Positions 17,203-26,691 of a stretch of 64,000 bases of DNA are shown piece by piece (the first letter of the stretch is position 1; every line of letters begins with the position of its first letter). A program made the position numbers and the translations under genes. The stretch is taken from the NCBI RefSeq assembly GCF_020982545.1, contig NZ_JAJKLK010000019.1:62001-126000 (forward strand), written 5' to 3'. Source of the DNA: Streptomyces sp. MNU76. Lineage in GTDB: Bacteria > Actinomycetota > Actinomycetes > Streptomycetales > Streptomycetaceae. The notes under the pieces are model-generated. The model made no database searches. It was not told where the DNA came from and saw only the letters and a list, made by a program, of their open reading frames with translations.

Positions 17203-17250
17203 CAGGGCGAACGTCGTCGCACGTCCCTTGAGCCGCAAGGAGATCACCCG

Positions 17251-18120
17251 ATGCTGCCCTGGAAACGCCTGATCAGACCGTTGGCCGCCCTGTGCCTGGC
17301 CGCCGCCGCGACCCTCGTGCCGGTCACCGCCGCGGAGGCCGCCGACTCGGCCGCCGCCACCAGCCGTGGCTGGAACGACTACACCTGCAAACCCTCCAAG
17401 GCCCACCCGCGCCCCGTCGTCCTCGTCCACGGGACGTTCGCGAACTCCGTCGACAACTGGCTGGGTCTCGCGCCGTACCTCGTGAACCGCGGCTACTGCG
17501 TCTACTCCCTCGACTACGGCCAACTCCCCGGCGTCGCCTTCTTCCACGGCCTGGGACCCATCGAGAAGTCGGCGGAGCAGCTCGACGCCTTCGTCGACCG
17601 GGTGCTCGCCGCGACCGGCGCCGCCGAGGCCGACCTCGTCGGCCACTCCCAGGGCGGCATGATGCCCCGCTACTACCTCAAGTTCCTCGGCGGCGCCGCC
17701 GAGGTGAACGCGCTCGTCGGCATCGCGCCCTCCAACCACGGCACCACCCTGAACGGCCTCACCCAGCTCCTCGACCACTTCCCCGGCGCCGGCGACCTGC
17801 TCTCCACCGCCACCCCGGCCCTCGCCGACCAGGTGGTCGGGTCCCCCTTCCTGACCAAGCTCAACGCGGGCGGCGACACCGTCCCCGGTGTCACCTACAC
17901 GGTTCTCGCCACCCGGTACGACGAGGTGGTCACGCCGTACCGGTCCCAGTTCCTCGACGGGCCGAACGTACGCAACATCGTCATCCAGGACCTCTGCGCG
18001 CTCGACCTCTCCGAGCACGCGGCGATCGGGCTCCTCGACCGGATCGCGTTCCACGAGGTCGTCAACGCCCTGGACCCGGCCCACGCCACCCCGACGACCT
18101 GTCTGTCGGTCGTCGGCTGA
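17251..18120 (+). CDS. Secreted alpha/beta-hydrolase lipase
   Basis: 289 residues: a signal peptide of about 32 residues ending in TAAEAAD, then a lipase-2-type alpha/beta-hydrolase. VVLVHGTFANSVDNW supplies the oxyanion HG motif and VGHSQGGMMPRYY the nucleophile elbow; the Asp/His partners are probably in ATRYDEVVTPY and SEHAAIG. It hydrolyses extracellular acylglycerols and resembles the S. coelicolor and S. exfoliatus secreted lipases. GCAAGGAGA precedes the ATG. It is monocistronic, bounded by a bidirectional terminator. Confidence 0.88.
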   Translation: MLPWKRLIRPLAALCLAAAATLVPVTAAEAADSAAATSRGWNDYTCKPSKAHPRPVVLVHGTFANSVDNWLGLAPYLVNRGYCVYSLDYGQLPGVAFFHGLGPIEKSAEQLDAFVDRVLAATGAAEADLVGHSQGGMMPRYYLKFLGGAAEVNALVGIAPSNHGTTLNGLTQLLDHFPGAGDLLSTATPALADQVVGSPFLTKLNAGGDTVPGVTYTVLATRYDEVVTPYRSQFLDGPNVRNIVIQDLCALDLSEHAAIGLLDRIAFHEVVNALDPAHATPTTCLSVVG

Positions 18121-18139
18121 CACGTGCCGGCATGTTCCG

Positions 18140-18178
18140 CCGGGGCCTGTCCGGCCTGAGCCGCCCGACAGGCCCCGG
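18140..18178. terminator. Bidirectional hairpin terminator between lipase and LPMO genes
   Basis: CCGGGGCCTGTC and GACAGGCCCCGG form perfect 12-bp arms around a 15-base loop in the 64-bp gap between convergent stops. Confidence 0.75.
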
Positions 18179-18184
18179 AAGTCG

Positions 18185-19228
18185 TCAGCGGCCGTGCCGG
18201 CCACCGGTCGTCGCGCGGCGGCGGGCCGCGGCGAAGAGGAGGGAGGAGCCCGCCGCCAGGACGGCGGCACCGCCGAGGGCCAGATACGGGGTCACGCCCT
18301 CGCCGCCGGTGTCGGCGAGGCCGTCCTTGCCGCCGGCGGGTTCCGCGAGGCCGTCGGAAGCGGCCTCCACGGCCGGCCTCTCGGCGGTCGTGGACCTGGC
18401 GGTCGGTGACGTGTCGTCGGAGGCGGTGTCCCCGGTGTCAGCTGTGCCCCCGGCGTTCTCGCCCTTCTCGCCCTTCTCGGCCGAGGTCCGTTCCGTCGCC
18501 TTCGCCGAGGTCTTCGGCGTCGGGTCGGTCGTCGTGCTCGCGTCGTCGTCGCCGTGGCCGTGGCCGCCGAACGAGACGTCCGAGCAGGAGTAGAACGCCT
18601 CCGGGCTGTCCGAACGCTGCCAGACCGCGTACAGCAGGTGCCTGCCGGAGCGCTGTGGGAGGGAGCCGGAGAACGTGTAGAAGCCGCCCGACGCTGCCGG
18701 GTCGGTGGCCGTCGCCACCGGGTTCGCCAGGTCGAGGTCGTCCCAGGCGAGCGGCCGGGACGGGTCGTAGCCGCCCTTGGTGAGGTACACCCTGAACGTC
18801 CCCTTGTGCGGGGCTGTCACCCGGTACTCGAAGGTGTACGACCCGGCGCGCACGTTCGTCGCCGGCCAGTCGGTACGGGCCAGGTCGAGGCCCTTGAACG
18901 CCTCGCTGCCCGCGCTGCACAGCTCGCCGTCCGGGATCAGCTCCCGATGGCGGCCGGCCGCGTCGCCGATCCGTACGCCGTTCCAGTCGTAGAGCGCCTG
19001 GGTGCCGCCGGCCGCGACCGCCGCCCGGCAGGCCGCCGACCTCGGGCTCTCGGGGCCCTCCGCGTAACACTGCGCCACCCGGCTCACCGGGTCGCCCAGC
19101 GAGCCGTGTGCCGCGGCCGGCCCGGCGGCGCACAGGGTCAGGGCGAGCGGGGCGACCCCGACCGCGCCCATCGCACCGACGACACGTGCGGTGGCGGACG
19201 CGGCGGCCTTGCGGCGGGCAGCGGGCAT
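18185..19228 (-). CDS. AA10 lytic polysaccharide monooxygenase with LAXTG wall anchor
   Basis: 347 residues. The signal peptide ends AAA, leaving His41 (HGSLGDPVSR) as the N-terminal residue of the mature enzyme; with the second His in YRVTAPHKGTF this makes the copper histidine brace of AA10 enzymes, which oxidatively cleave chitin or cellulose. A Ser/Thr/Asp/Glu-rich linker follows (about 225-300), then LADTG (304-308), a hydrophobic helix and an Arg-rich tail: a sortase signal of the LAXTG type used by Streptomyces class E sortases. So the enzyme is probably displayed on the cell wall. The start at 19228 is preferred for its GAGGAG site. Confidence 0.85.
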   Translation of the reverse strand: MPAARRKAAASATARVVGAMGAVGVAPLALTLCAAGPAAAHGSLGDPVSRVAQCYAEGPESPRSAACRAAVAAGGTQALYDWNGVRIGDAAGRHRELIPDGELCSAGSEAFKGLDLARTDWPATNVRAGSYTFEYRVTAPHKGTFRVYLTKGGYDPSRPLAWDDLDLANPVATATDPAASGGFYTFSGSLPQRSGRHLLYAVWQRSDSPEAFYSCSDVSFGGHGHGDDDASTTTDPTPKTSAKATERTSAEKGEKGENAGGTADTGDTASDDTSPTARSTTAERPAVEAASDGLAEPAGGKDGLADTGGEGVTPYLALGGAAVLAAGSSLLFAAARRRATTGGRHGR

Positions 19229-19346
19229 GGCGGGGCGCTCCTCGAAACGGTCCTGAACGGCTCCCGGGTGGGGCCCGGTTGCCGGGGTGATCAACAAGCT
19301 AGCCCCGAAGAACCGTGAAATCGCCTGCTGAGGGCGGACGCGCGCG

Positions 19347-19369
19347 ATCCTTATGGCGGCGTTAAGGAT
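19347..19369. promoter_or_regulatory. Inverted repeat between LPMO and dienelactone hydrolase genes
   Basis: ATCCTTA and TAAGGAT are perfect 7-bp arms around 9 bases, in the 254-bp divergent gap that carries both promoters. The size suits a dimeric operator. Confidence 0.4.
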
Positions 19370-19482
19370 GGGCTAATCGAGGGCTCAGGAAAGCCCGTTG
19401 GGAAGTCCGTCGAAGATCCGATTCTTACCTCGGTGCGTGACACTGGGCCCGTTCGTATCCGTCGTAGAGAAGGGACCCGCGC

Positions 19483-20253
19483 ATGACCGCCGTACGCGGA
19501 ACATCCGTGGACATCGCCACCGAGGACGGCACCGTCGACGCCTACTTCGTCCACCCCGACGACGACGCCGCGCATCCGGCGGTCCTGTTCTACATGGACG
19601 CGTTCGGGCTGCGGCCGCATCTGAGGGCGATGGCCGACCGGCTGGCCGGTGCCGGATACACGGTCCTCGTGCCCAACGTCTTCCATCGGTCGGGGCGGAC
19701 CCCGGTGTTCGACCTGCCCGAGTTCATCGACCCGGCCGCGCGTCCGGAGATATGGGACCAGATCCTGCCGGTCATGCTGGCGCTGACGCCGGACCTCGCC
19801 CTGCGGGACGCGGCCGCGTATCTGGGATGGCTGGCCGACAGCCCCCGGGCCGCCGACGGGCCCGTCGGGACCACCGGGTACTGCATGGGCGCCCGGCTGG
19901 CCCTGCGTACCGCCGGCGCCTTCCCCGAACGGGTCGCCGCCGCGGCCGGCTTCCACGGGGGAGGCCTGGCGACGGACGCCCCGGACAGCCCGCATCTGGC
20001 GGTGGCACGGATCACCGGTGAGGTCTACTTCGGCCACGCCGACGGGGACCCCTCCCTGCCCCCGGAGCAGATGGACCTGCTGGACAGGACGCTGACCGAG
20101 GCCGGCGTCCGCCACCGCACCGAGGTCTACCCGGGCGCCGCGCACGGCTACACCCAGGCCGACACCGCCGCGTACGACGCCGACGCGACGGAACGCCACT
20201 GGACGGCGCTGCTGAACCTGTTGGACCGCACCCTGAAGCGGCCGAGGTCATGA
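19483..20253 (+). CDS. Dienelactone hydrolase family protein
   Basis: 256 residues with the dienelactone hydrolase fold: nucleophile Cys in GTTGYCMGAR, Asp in YFGHADGDPS and His in GAAHGYTQAD, i.e. the Cys-Asp-His triad of the family rather than a Ser hydrolase. Such enzymes open lactones in aromatic degradation, but many paralogues act on other esters, and no aromatic pathway genes sit here. AGAAGGGA precedes the ATG. Transcribed alone, divergently from the LPMO gene. Confidence 0.85.
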   Translation: MTAVRGTSVDIATEDGTVDAYFVHPDDDAAHPAVLFYMDAFGLRPHLRAMADRLAGAGYTVLVPNVFHRSGRTPVFDLPEFIDPAARPEIWDQILPVMLALTPDLALRDAAAYLGWLADSPRAADGPVGTTGYCMGARLALRTAGAFPERVAAAAGFHGGGLATDAPDSPHLAVARITGEVYFGHADGDPSLPPEQMDLLDRTLTEAGVRHRTEVYPGAAHGYTQADTAAYDADATERHWTALLNLLDRTLKRPRS

Positions 20254-20368
20254 CGGTCCGGTCGGCCGGGGCGGTTGCCGTTCGGACGGTCTGAAGGTCT
20301 CAAGGTCTGGCGGTCGGGTGGACGGGTGGCGGGGCGCGGGTGGTCGGCGGGGCGGGAGCGCGGAACGC

Positions 20369-20503
20369 TCAGCCGTCCGGCCACCACGTGCGCGCGATGT
20401 CCTTTCGCACTTCCCGGCGCTCGACGGGGCGTTCGTCGGCCTCGTCCCGCACCCGGCGGGACGGGGACTTCCTCAGGGGCTTCTGCACGGTCGTACGGCG
20501 CAT
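20369..20503 (-). CDS. Small basic protein, 44 residues
   Basis: The minus-strand frame starts MRRTTVQKPL and ends DIARTWWPDG, with AAGGAGG placed 6 bp before the ATG, the best ribosome binding site in this gap. It is rich in Arg, Glu and Asp and has a terminal Trp pair. I recall similar tiny conserved proteins in other streptomycetes, but know of no function. It lies between two plus-strand genes, antisense to both. Confidence 0.6.
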   Translation of the reverse strand: MRRTTVQKPLRKSPSRRVRDEADERPVERREVRKDIARTWWPDG

Positions 20504-20584
20504 GGCTGCCTCCTTGCGTCTACCGGGTTCCGCGTTTTCACGGAGGTAGACCCTTTCCGGGAGCGTTACTCATCGTTCGTGCTC

Positions 20585-20634
20585 TGTCAGTGGCGGCTGT
20601 CACCATCTGGACTGTCAGTGGCAGGTGTCACTCT
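20585..20634 (+). promoter_or_regulatory. Tandem TGTCAGTGG elements before the methyltransferase gene
   Basis: TGTCAGTGG occurs at 20585-20593 and 20613-20621, each followed after 7 bases by CACCAT or CACTCT. Within the two units TGTCA recurs four times (20585, 20598, 20613, 20626). The element resembles the mycobacterial RecA-independent (PafBC) promoter TTGTCRGTGG as I remember it, although the -10 part departs from TAnnnT. The start codon is 6 bp beyond. Confidence 0.4.
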
Positions 20635-20640
20635 GGCGGC

Positions 20641-21300
20641 ATGACCAACATCGACGACGGCGAAACCTCCCCAGCCCCGCGAACACCGAACAACCCGGCG
20701 GCAGATGACCCTCCCGGGGCCGTCGACTGGGACGCGGAAGCCCCCTCTTTCGACGACGAACCCGATCATGGCCTGCGGGAACCCGCCGTTCGGGAGGCCT
20801 GGGCGGCCAGGCTGCGGGACTGGCTGCCGGGGCGCGCCTGCGACGTGCTCGACCTCGGCTGCGGCACCGGCAGCCTGTCACTCCTCGCGACCGAACAGGG
20901 GCACCGGGTGACCGGAGTGGACTCCTCCACCGCCATGGTCGCCCTGGCCCGCGCCAAGCTCGCCGGGCGGCCCGCCGTGTTCCTCGTCGGCGACGCGGCG
21001 GTCCCGCCCGTGGGCGAGGAGCGGTTCGACGTGATCCTCGTCCGCCATGTGCTGTGGGCCCTGCCCGACCCGGGCCGTGTGCTGCGCCGCTGGTGCGGAC
21101 TGCTGCGGCCCGGCGGCCGACTCGTGCTGGTCGAGGGCGTGTGGGGCACGGCCAGCCCGGTCGGCATACCCGCCGAGCAGCTGTACGGGCTGCTCGCGCC
21201 ACTCGTGTCCGACGCGGAGCTGGTGCGGCTGGGGGACGACCCGTCGCTGTGGGGGAGAGAGGTCGAGGACGAGCGGTACGCCATCGTGGGCCGCCTCTGA
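20641..21300 (+). CDS. Class I SAM-dependent methyltransferase
   Basis: 219 residues. After a disordered Pro/Asp-rich start of about 45 residues comes motif I DVLDLGCGTGSLSLLA, the acidic motif II VTGVDSS, and DVILVRHVLWALPDPGRVL with LLRPGGRLVLVEG (motifs III/IV), the usual UbiE-like order. Substrate unknown. The start at 20641 lacks a strong Shine-Dalgarno and lies very near the repeat-borne promoter elements, so the mRNA may have a very short leader. Confidence 0.82.
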   Translation: MTNIDDGETSPAPRTPNNPAADDPPGAVDWDAEAPSFDDEPDHGLREPAVREAWAARLRDWLPGRACDVLDLGCGTGSLSLLATEQGHRVTGVDSSTAMVALARAKLAGRPAVFLVGDAAVPPVGEERFDVILVRHVLWALPDPGRVLRRWCGLLRPGGRLVLVEGVWGTASPVGIPAEQLYGLLAPLVSDAELVRLGDDPSLWGREVEDERYAIVGRL

Positions 21301-21321
21301 CCGCCCCCCAGCCGGTGCCGG

Positions 21322-21834
21322 CTAGGCCAGCAGCGACTCCAGACCGCCCTCGGTGGTGGCGAGCGCCTCCAGCGTGTCGAGGGCGGCGACCGCGGCGGCC
21401 GCGGCCTCCGGATCGCTCCGCGCGAGCCCGCTCTCCTCGAACTCGTCCTCGTCCAGCCGCAGTACGGTTCCGCCGTCGGCCGACCGCCACAGGTCCAGGT
21501 CGAGATCCTCGACGACGACCTCCCCACCCGAGAACACGGCCGGCCTGGTGATGTCGCAGTACCAGCCCTTCAGCACGCCCCGGGGATCCCGGACCTCCTT
21601 CACCGCGTACCACCGGGCGCGCCAGTAGTACTCGGTGAACACGTCACCCGGCCCGAAGCGTACGAAACCGAAGTCCCGTACGCCCTCGGTCGCCCAGTCG
21701 GCCCGGACCACGATCCGGGTGCCGTCGTCGCTCACCAGCCGTGCGGGGTAACGGATCTTCGTACGGCCCGCCTTGAGCAGGACGACGTCCACCTCGCGCC
21801 CCTCCTCCCGGGGCTCAGCCGAGTTCACGGACAT
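21322..21834 (-). CDS. DUF402 domain protein
   Basis: 170 residues; the central part (about 30-120, with VFTEYYWRARWYAVKEVRD and WYCDITRPA) is the DUF402 fold, which includes nucleoside di/triphosphate phosphatases of the Ntdp type and FomD. Conserved Tyr, Asp and Lys residues for metal and phosphate binding appear present, but substrate is not deducible. Its ATG lies within the 3' end of the upstream acetyltransferase gene (20-bp overlap), so the two are co-transcribed and probably coupled. Confidence 0.8.
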   Translation of the reverse strand: MSVNSAEPREEGREVDVVLLKAGRTKIRYPARLVSDDGTRIVVRADWATEGVRDFGFVRFGPGDVFTEYYWRARWYAVKEVRDPRGVLKGWYCDITRPAVFSGGEVVVEDLDLDLWRSADGGTVLRLDEDEFEESGLARSDPEAAAAAVAALDTLEALATTEGGLESLLA

Positions 21835-22744
21835 ACCGCACCTCCGTCGCGCAGACCTCGTACCCGAACCACTTGTTGACCGCGAGCATCGGCCCGTTGC
21901 CGGCGTCGTTGCCCGTGAACGCCTCCGCGCAGCCGGCGGCGCGGGCGCGGTGCAGGGAGGCGTTCTTGGCGAGCTTGGCGAGGCCGCGACCGCGGAAGGC
22001 GCGGGCCGTGCCCGTCATCACGGTGAAGTAGCGGTCCCGGCCGTCCGTGTGGACCGCGGTGAATGCGGCCGGGGTGCCGTCCACGACGACCACCGTGCTC
22101 AGGGCGTGGTCCAGCAGGGGGTGGCCGTAGATCTCCTCGACCCACTGCCCGTAGTCGTCCAACTCGGCGTCGACGTCGCCCGGTTCGTCGGCTGTGGTCT
22201 CCGCGTCCAGGTCGAACAGGGGGCGCGGGTCGTCAGCGAAGTCGGCGGCCGTACGCAGTTCCACGCCCGGGGGCGGCGAGGAGAGCGGGGGGAGGGTGCC
22301 GTGGGCCAGGCCCAGGCGCAGGAAGTGCGCGAAGCGGCTCGGTGTGTAGCCGCGCCGCTCGGCGAACGCGCGGTTGTCCGGGGTGTCCAGCACCCAGGAC
22401 AGCAGGCGCCGCGCGCCCACCGCCGTCAGCCGCTCCTCGGCGGTGCGCGCCAGCAGGGCGCCCGCGCCCCGGCGCAGGTGCGCCGGGTGGACGTACACGG
22501 TGATGTCGCCCTGGCCGGGTTCGGGGCTGTCGTGGGCGATGGACAGCTGCGCGGTGCCGATCACCTCGCCGTCGGCCTCGGCGACCAGCTGCTGGTGGTG
22601 GGCCTCGGGAGGCGCGAGCGTCGCGTTGTGGAGCAGGGACGCGGCGGTGCTGACCATGAAGGGCAGGGCGCGCCGTCGTACGTCGGCGAAGGCCTCGGCG
22701 TCCGCCGGGTCGGCGGCGCGGAGGTCGCGCACGATCAGAGTCAT
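21815..22744 (-). CDS. GNAT N-acetyltransferase, tandem GNAT domains
   Basis: 309 residues with two GNAT-like halves. The first has GDITVYVHPAHLRRGAGALL, the acetyl-CoA pyrophosphate loop; the second has VMTGTARAFRGRGLAKLAK. Streptomyces mycothiol synthase and several antibiotic acetyltransferases share the two-domain layout, but the sequence does not identify the acceptor. Start ATG at 22744; a longer upstream frame has no ribosome binding site and would cover the divergent promoter. It overlaps the DUF402 gene downstream and is divergent from the GntR gene 71 bp away. Confidence 0.82.
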   Translation of the reverse strand: MTLIVRDLRAADPADAEAFADVRRRALPFMVSTAASLLHNATLAPPEAHHQQLVAEADGEVIGTAQLSIAHDSPEPGQGDITVYVHPAHLRRGAGALLARTAEERLTAVGARRLLSWVLDTPDNRAFAERRGYTPSRFAHFLRLGLAHGTLPPLSSPPPGVELRTAADFADDPRPLFDLDAETTADEPGDVDAELDDYGQWVEEIYGHPLLDHALSTVVVVDGTPAAFTAVHTDGRDRYFTVMTGTARAFRGRGLAKLAKNASLHRARAAGCAEAFTGNDAGNGPMLAVNKWFGYEVCATEVRYVRELG

Positions 22745-22815
22745 GTGAGTGCACGCTACGCGGGCGTCGCCGGGCGTCGCCTCCGATTTTCCGGTGGGTA
22801 CGGGACAATCGCCGC

Positions 22816-23184
22816 GTGACCTTGAAGATTCGCATCGTGGAGGGGGGCGCGCCCTACGAGCAGGTGCGCGCCCAGATCTCGGAACAGGCCCGCTCCGGAG
22901 CGCTGCCCGTGGGGTACCGGCTGCCGACCGTACGCGGGCTCGCCGAGCAGCTCGGGCTCGCGGCCAACACCGTCGCCAAGGCGTACCGGGCGCTGGAGAC
23001 CGACGGGGTGATCGAGACGCGGGGGCGCAACGGGACGTTCGTGGCCGCGGCCGGCTCCGCCGCGGAACGGGAGGCCGCCGTGGCGGCGGGGGCGTACGCG
23101 GAGCGGGCGCGCCGCCTGGGCCTGAGCGAGACGGCAGCACTGGCAGCGGCCAGGGACGCCCTACGGGCCGCGTACGCGGAGTAG
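22816..23184 (+). CDS. GntR-family regulator, YtrA-like short form
   Basis: 122 residues: a winged helix-turn-helix (YEQVRAQISEQARSGALPVGYRLPTVRGLAEQLGLAANTVAKAYRALE) followed only by a short helical tail, as in the YtrA subfamily that lacks a large effector domain. GTG start 71 bp from the divergent GNAT gene, a usual arrangement for a repressor of that gene or of itself. No ABC transporter, the usual YtrA target, is adjacent. Confidence 0.85.
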   Translation: MTLKIRIVEGGAPYEQVRAQISEQARSGALPVGYRLPTVRGLAEQLGLAANTVAKAYRALETDGVIETRGRNGTFVAAAGSAAEREAAVAAGAYAERARRLGLSETAALAAARDALRAAYAE

Positions 23185-23197
23185 GGCCGGCAGGTCT

Positions 23198-23968
23198 CTA
23201 CGTCCGGGCCGGGTGTTCCGGTGTCCGGGTGGGGTGCAGGCCTGCTCTTCCGGCCGCTTTCGCGAACGTCGTCGCGTCCTGCACCGCCGCCGCGTGGGGG
23301 TCGTTGTTGAAGTAGACGTAGGCGTCGGCCGTGGCGGGCCAGGTGTCCGCCAGGCGGTGGGCCCAGGTGGTCAGGGAGCGGCTGCCGTAGTGGGGCCAGG
23401 GGTGGGCCCGGCCCTGGTGGAGGCGGAGGTAGCACCAGTCGGTGGTGCGCCAGAGCGGGGTGGCCGGGCGGGAGTGGCTGTCCGCCCAGCACAGGGCGGC
23501 GCCCCGGGACTCCAGGACCGCGCGGACCTCGGGTGTCCACCACGAGTCGTGCCGGGGCTCGACCGCGACCCGGGTGCCGGAGGGGAAGCGGCCCAGGCAG
23601 GCGTCCAGGAGAGCGGCGTCGGCTCTCAGCGTCGGGGGGAGCTGGAGCAGGACCGGGCCCAGGCGGTCGCCCAGGCCCTCCGCATGGGTCATCAGACGCC
23701 GCACCGGCTCCTCGGGATCCCGTAGCCGTTTGATGTGGGTCAGGTACCGGCTCGCCTTCACCGCGACCACGAAGTCCCCCGGCACCCGGTCCCGCCACGC
23801 CTCGAAGTTCTCCCGCGTCGGCAGCCGGTAGAACGCGTTGTTGAGCTCGACCGTCGCGAAGTGCGCCGCGTACTCCTCCAGCCACGACCGGGTGGGGCAG
23901 CCCTCCGGGTAGAAGGCGCCCCGCCAGTCCTTGTACTGCCACCCCGACGTACCGACGAACAGGGTCAT
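23198..23968 (-). CDS. DUF72 family protein
   Basis: 256 residues beginning LFVGTSGWQYKDWRG, the hallmark of DUF72 (YecE) TIM-barrel-like proteins; other family signatures are VELNNAFYRLP, FVVAVKASRYLTHIKRL, VAVEPRHDSWW and YVYFNNDPHAAAVQDA. Biochemical role unknown. I start it at 23968, where the family's N-terminus begins; a longer frame to 24001 is possible. Its 3' end lies 13 bp from the convergent GntR gene. Confidence 0.85.
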   Translation of the reverse strand: MTLFVGTSGWQYKDWRGAFYPEGCPTRSWLEEYAAHFATVELNNAFYRLPTRENFEAWRDRVPGDFVVAVKASRYLTHIKRLRDPEEPVRRLMTHAEGLGDRLGPVLLQLPPTLRADAALLDACLGRFPSGTRVAVEPRHDSWWTPEVRAVLESRGAALCWADSHSRPATPLWRTTDWCYLRLHQGRAHPWPHYGSRSLTTWAHRLADTWPATADAYVYFNNDPHAAAVQDATTFAKAAGRAGLHPTRTPEHPART

Positions 23969-24016
23969 ACGTCCATCAAAGCACCGTCGGTCCCATGTCA
24001 CAGAAGGGCCCCAGCC

Positions 24017-25111
<1,095 letters not shown>

Positions 25112-25243
25112 GTCGCCATGATCCGTCACCGAGGGCTCCCCGTGCATCCGCTTTGCGTGGCGTGCCGGTGGTGTCGGCGCGATTGCCCGGGAGTTCACGG
25201 GCGGAACCTCCCCCGGCAGGGGTCCGCGCGGTTACTGTTGCCC

Positions 25244-26662
25244 ATGATGGGACGTCATGGGTGGATTGCGGGGGACCGGCGGTGGCGGCTCACCGCGCTC
25301 GTGGGCGTGGGGGTGGCGGCACTGGCCCTCGTCGTGACCTTGCTCAGCACACTGCCCGGAGGCGGCAGCACCGCCGGCACCACGCCCGACGGCGACAAGG
25401 TGCACGGCACGCCCGCGACCCCGCCGGGGGCCACCGGACCCAGTGTGGGCTGGGGTTTCACCCACACCCAGTACAGCGCGGACGTGGGCAGCGGGACGGC
25501 CGTCGAGCGCGTCGAGGAGTGGCTCGGTGAGCGGCCCCTGCCACAGATCCAGCACATCATGGGCTGGGGCGCGGGCAACCCCGAACCCGTCGAGGGGCGT
25601 TACGACTTCGAGGAGATGGACCGGCGCATCGACTTCGTCCGCGCCACCGGCGGAACCCCCGTCGTCACCCTGTGCTGCGCGCCCGACTGGATGAAGGGCG
25701 GCAGACCGGGCGCCGACCGGACCGACTGGAGCCAGGCCGCGCTGGAGACCGCGCCCGAGCCCGAGCACTTCGCGGACTACGCCGCCCTCGCCGCGACCGT
25801 CGCCAAGCGCTACCCGGACGTACGGCACTTCATCGTCTGGAACGAGTTCAAGGGCTTCTGGAACGACGCGGAGGCCCGCTGGGACTACGAGGGGTACACC
25901 CAGCTGTACAACCTCGTCCACAAGGCCCTGAAGAAGGTCGACGAGGACATCATGGTCGGCGGGCCCTATCTGGTCATGGACAGCGTCGATCCACGGCAGA
26001 AGCAGGACGCGTCGACCTCGCTGAAGGGGCCGTGGGGCTCCCTGGACCAGCGGGTCCTCGACGCCTTCGACTACTGGAACGAGAACAAGGCCGGCGCCGA
26101 CTTCGTGGTGGTGGACGGCTCCAGCTACACCCGGGACGACGAGCTGGTCCCCGACGAGTTCGCCGCGAGCGACAAGTTCACGGCCGTCGGCCGGTGGGTG
26201 CGGGAGCGGTCCGGTGATCTGCCGCTGTGGTGGGCCGAGTACTACGTCGAGCCCGCCGACGCCGACGACAACCGGCACGGCTGGTCCGAGAACCGCCGCG
26301 TCGCCGTCCAGGCCTCCGGGCTGATGGCCATGGCCAAGGGCGGTGCCACCTCCGGCTTCTACTGGAACCCGGAGGAGAAGACCGGGGAGTGCCCCGGGTG
26401 CCTGTGGACGCCGACCGACAAGAAGGACGGGGGCGAGGAGCTCCCCATGTACGGGCTGCTGTCCCGGTTCAACGAGGAGTTCCCGCCGGGGACCAGGTAC
26501 GAGACGGTGGCCGTCGCCGACGACGACAAGCCCAACGTCCGGGTGCTCGCCGACGACAAGGCGGTGCTCGTGGTCAACACCCTCGACCGCAGGATCAGCG
26601 CCGACATCGACGGCCAGAAGTTCGACATGGCCGCCTACGAGGTGAAGTGGCTTCAGAGGTGA
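25244..26662 (+). CDS. GH39-like secreted or membrane-anchored glycoside hydrolase
   Basis: 472 residues: an uncleaved-looking N-terminal helix (about 15-37), a Gly/Thr/Pro linker, then a TIM barrel with HFIVWNEFKGFWND (Asn-Glu acid/base motif of clan A) and a second Glu in LPLWWAEYYVE as likely nucleophile. GH39 enzymes act on xylosides, iduronides or bacterial exopolysaccharides. Beside the polysaccharide export genes it probably trims or processes the exported polymer. The ATG has no Shine-Dalgarno, and TACTGT lies 5 bp upstream, so the mRNA may be leaderless. Confidence 0.75.
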   Translation: MMGRHGWIAGDRRWRLTALVGVGVAALALVVTLLSTLPGGGSTAGTTPDGDKVHGTPATPPGATGPSVGWGFTHTQYSADVGSGTAVERVEEWLGERPLPQIQHIMGWGAGNPEPVEGRYDFEEMDRRIDFVRATGGTPVVTLCCAPDWMKGGRPGADRTDWSQAALETAPEPEHFADYAALAATVAKRYPDVRHFIVWNEFKGFWNDAEARWDYEGYTQLYNLVHKALKKVDEDIMVGGPYLVMDSVDPRQKQDASTSLKGPWGSLDQRVLDAFDYWNENKAGADFVVVDGSSYTRDDELVPDEFAASDKFTAVGRWVRERSGDLPLWWAEYYVEPADADDNRHGWSENRRVAVQASGLMAMAKGGATSGFYWNPEEKTGECPGCLWTPTDKKDGGEELPMYGLLSRFNEEFPPGTRYETVAVADDDKPNVRVLADDKAVLVVNTLDRRISADIDGQKFDMAAYEVKWLQR

Positions 26663-26691
26663 GGGTCAGGGAGCGCACAGAGAGATGAGGG

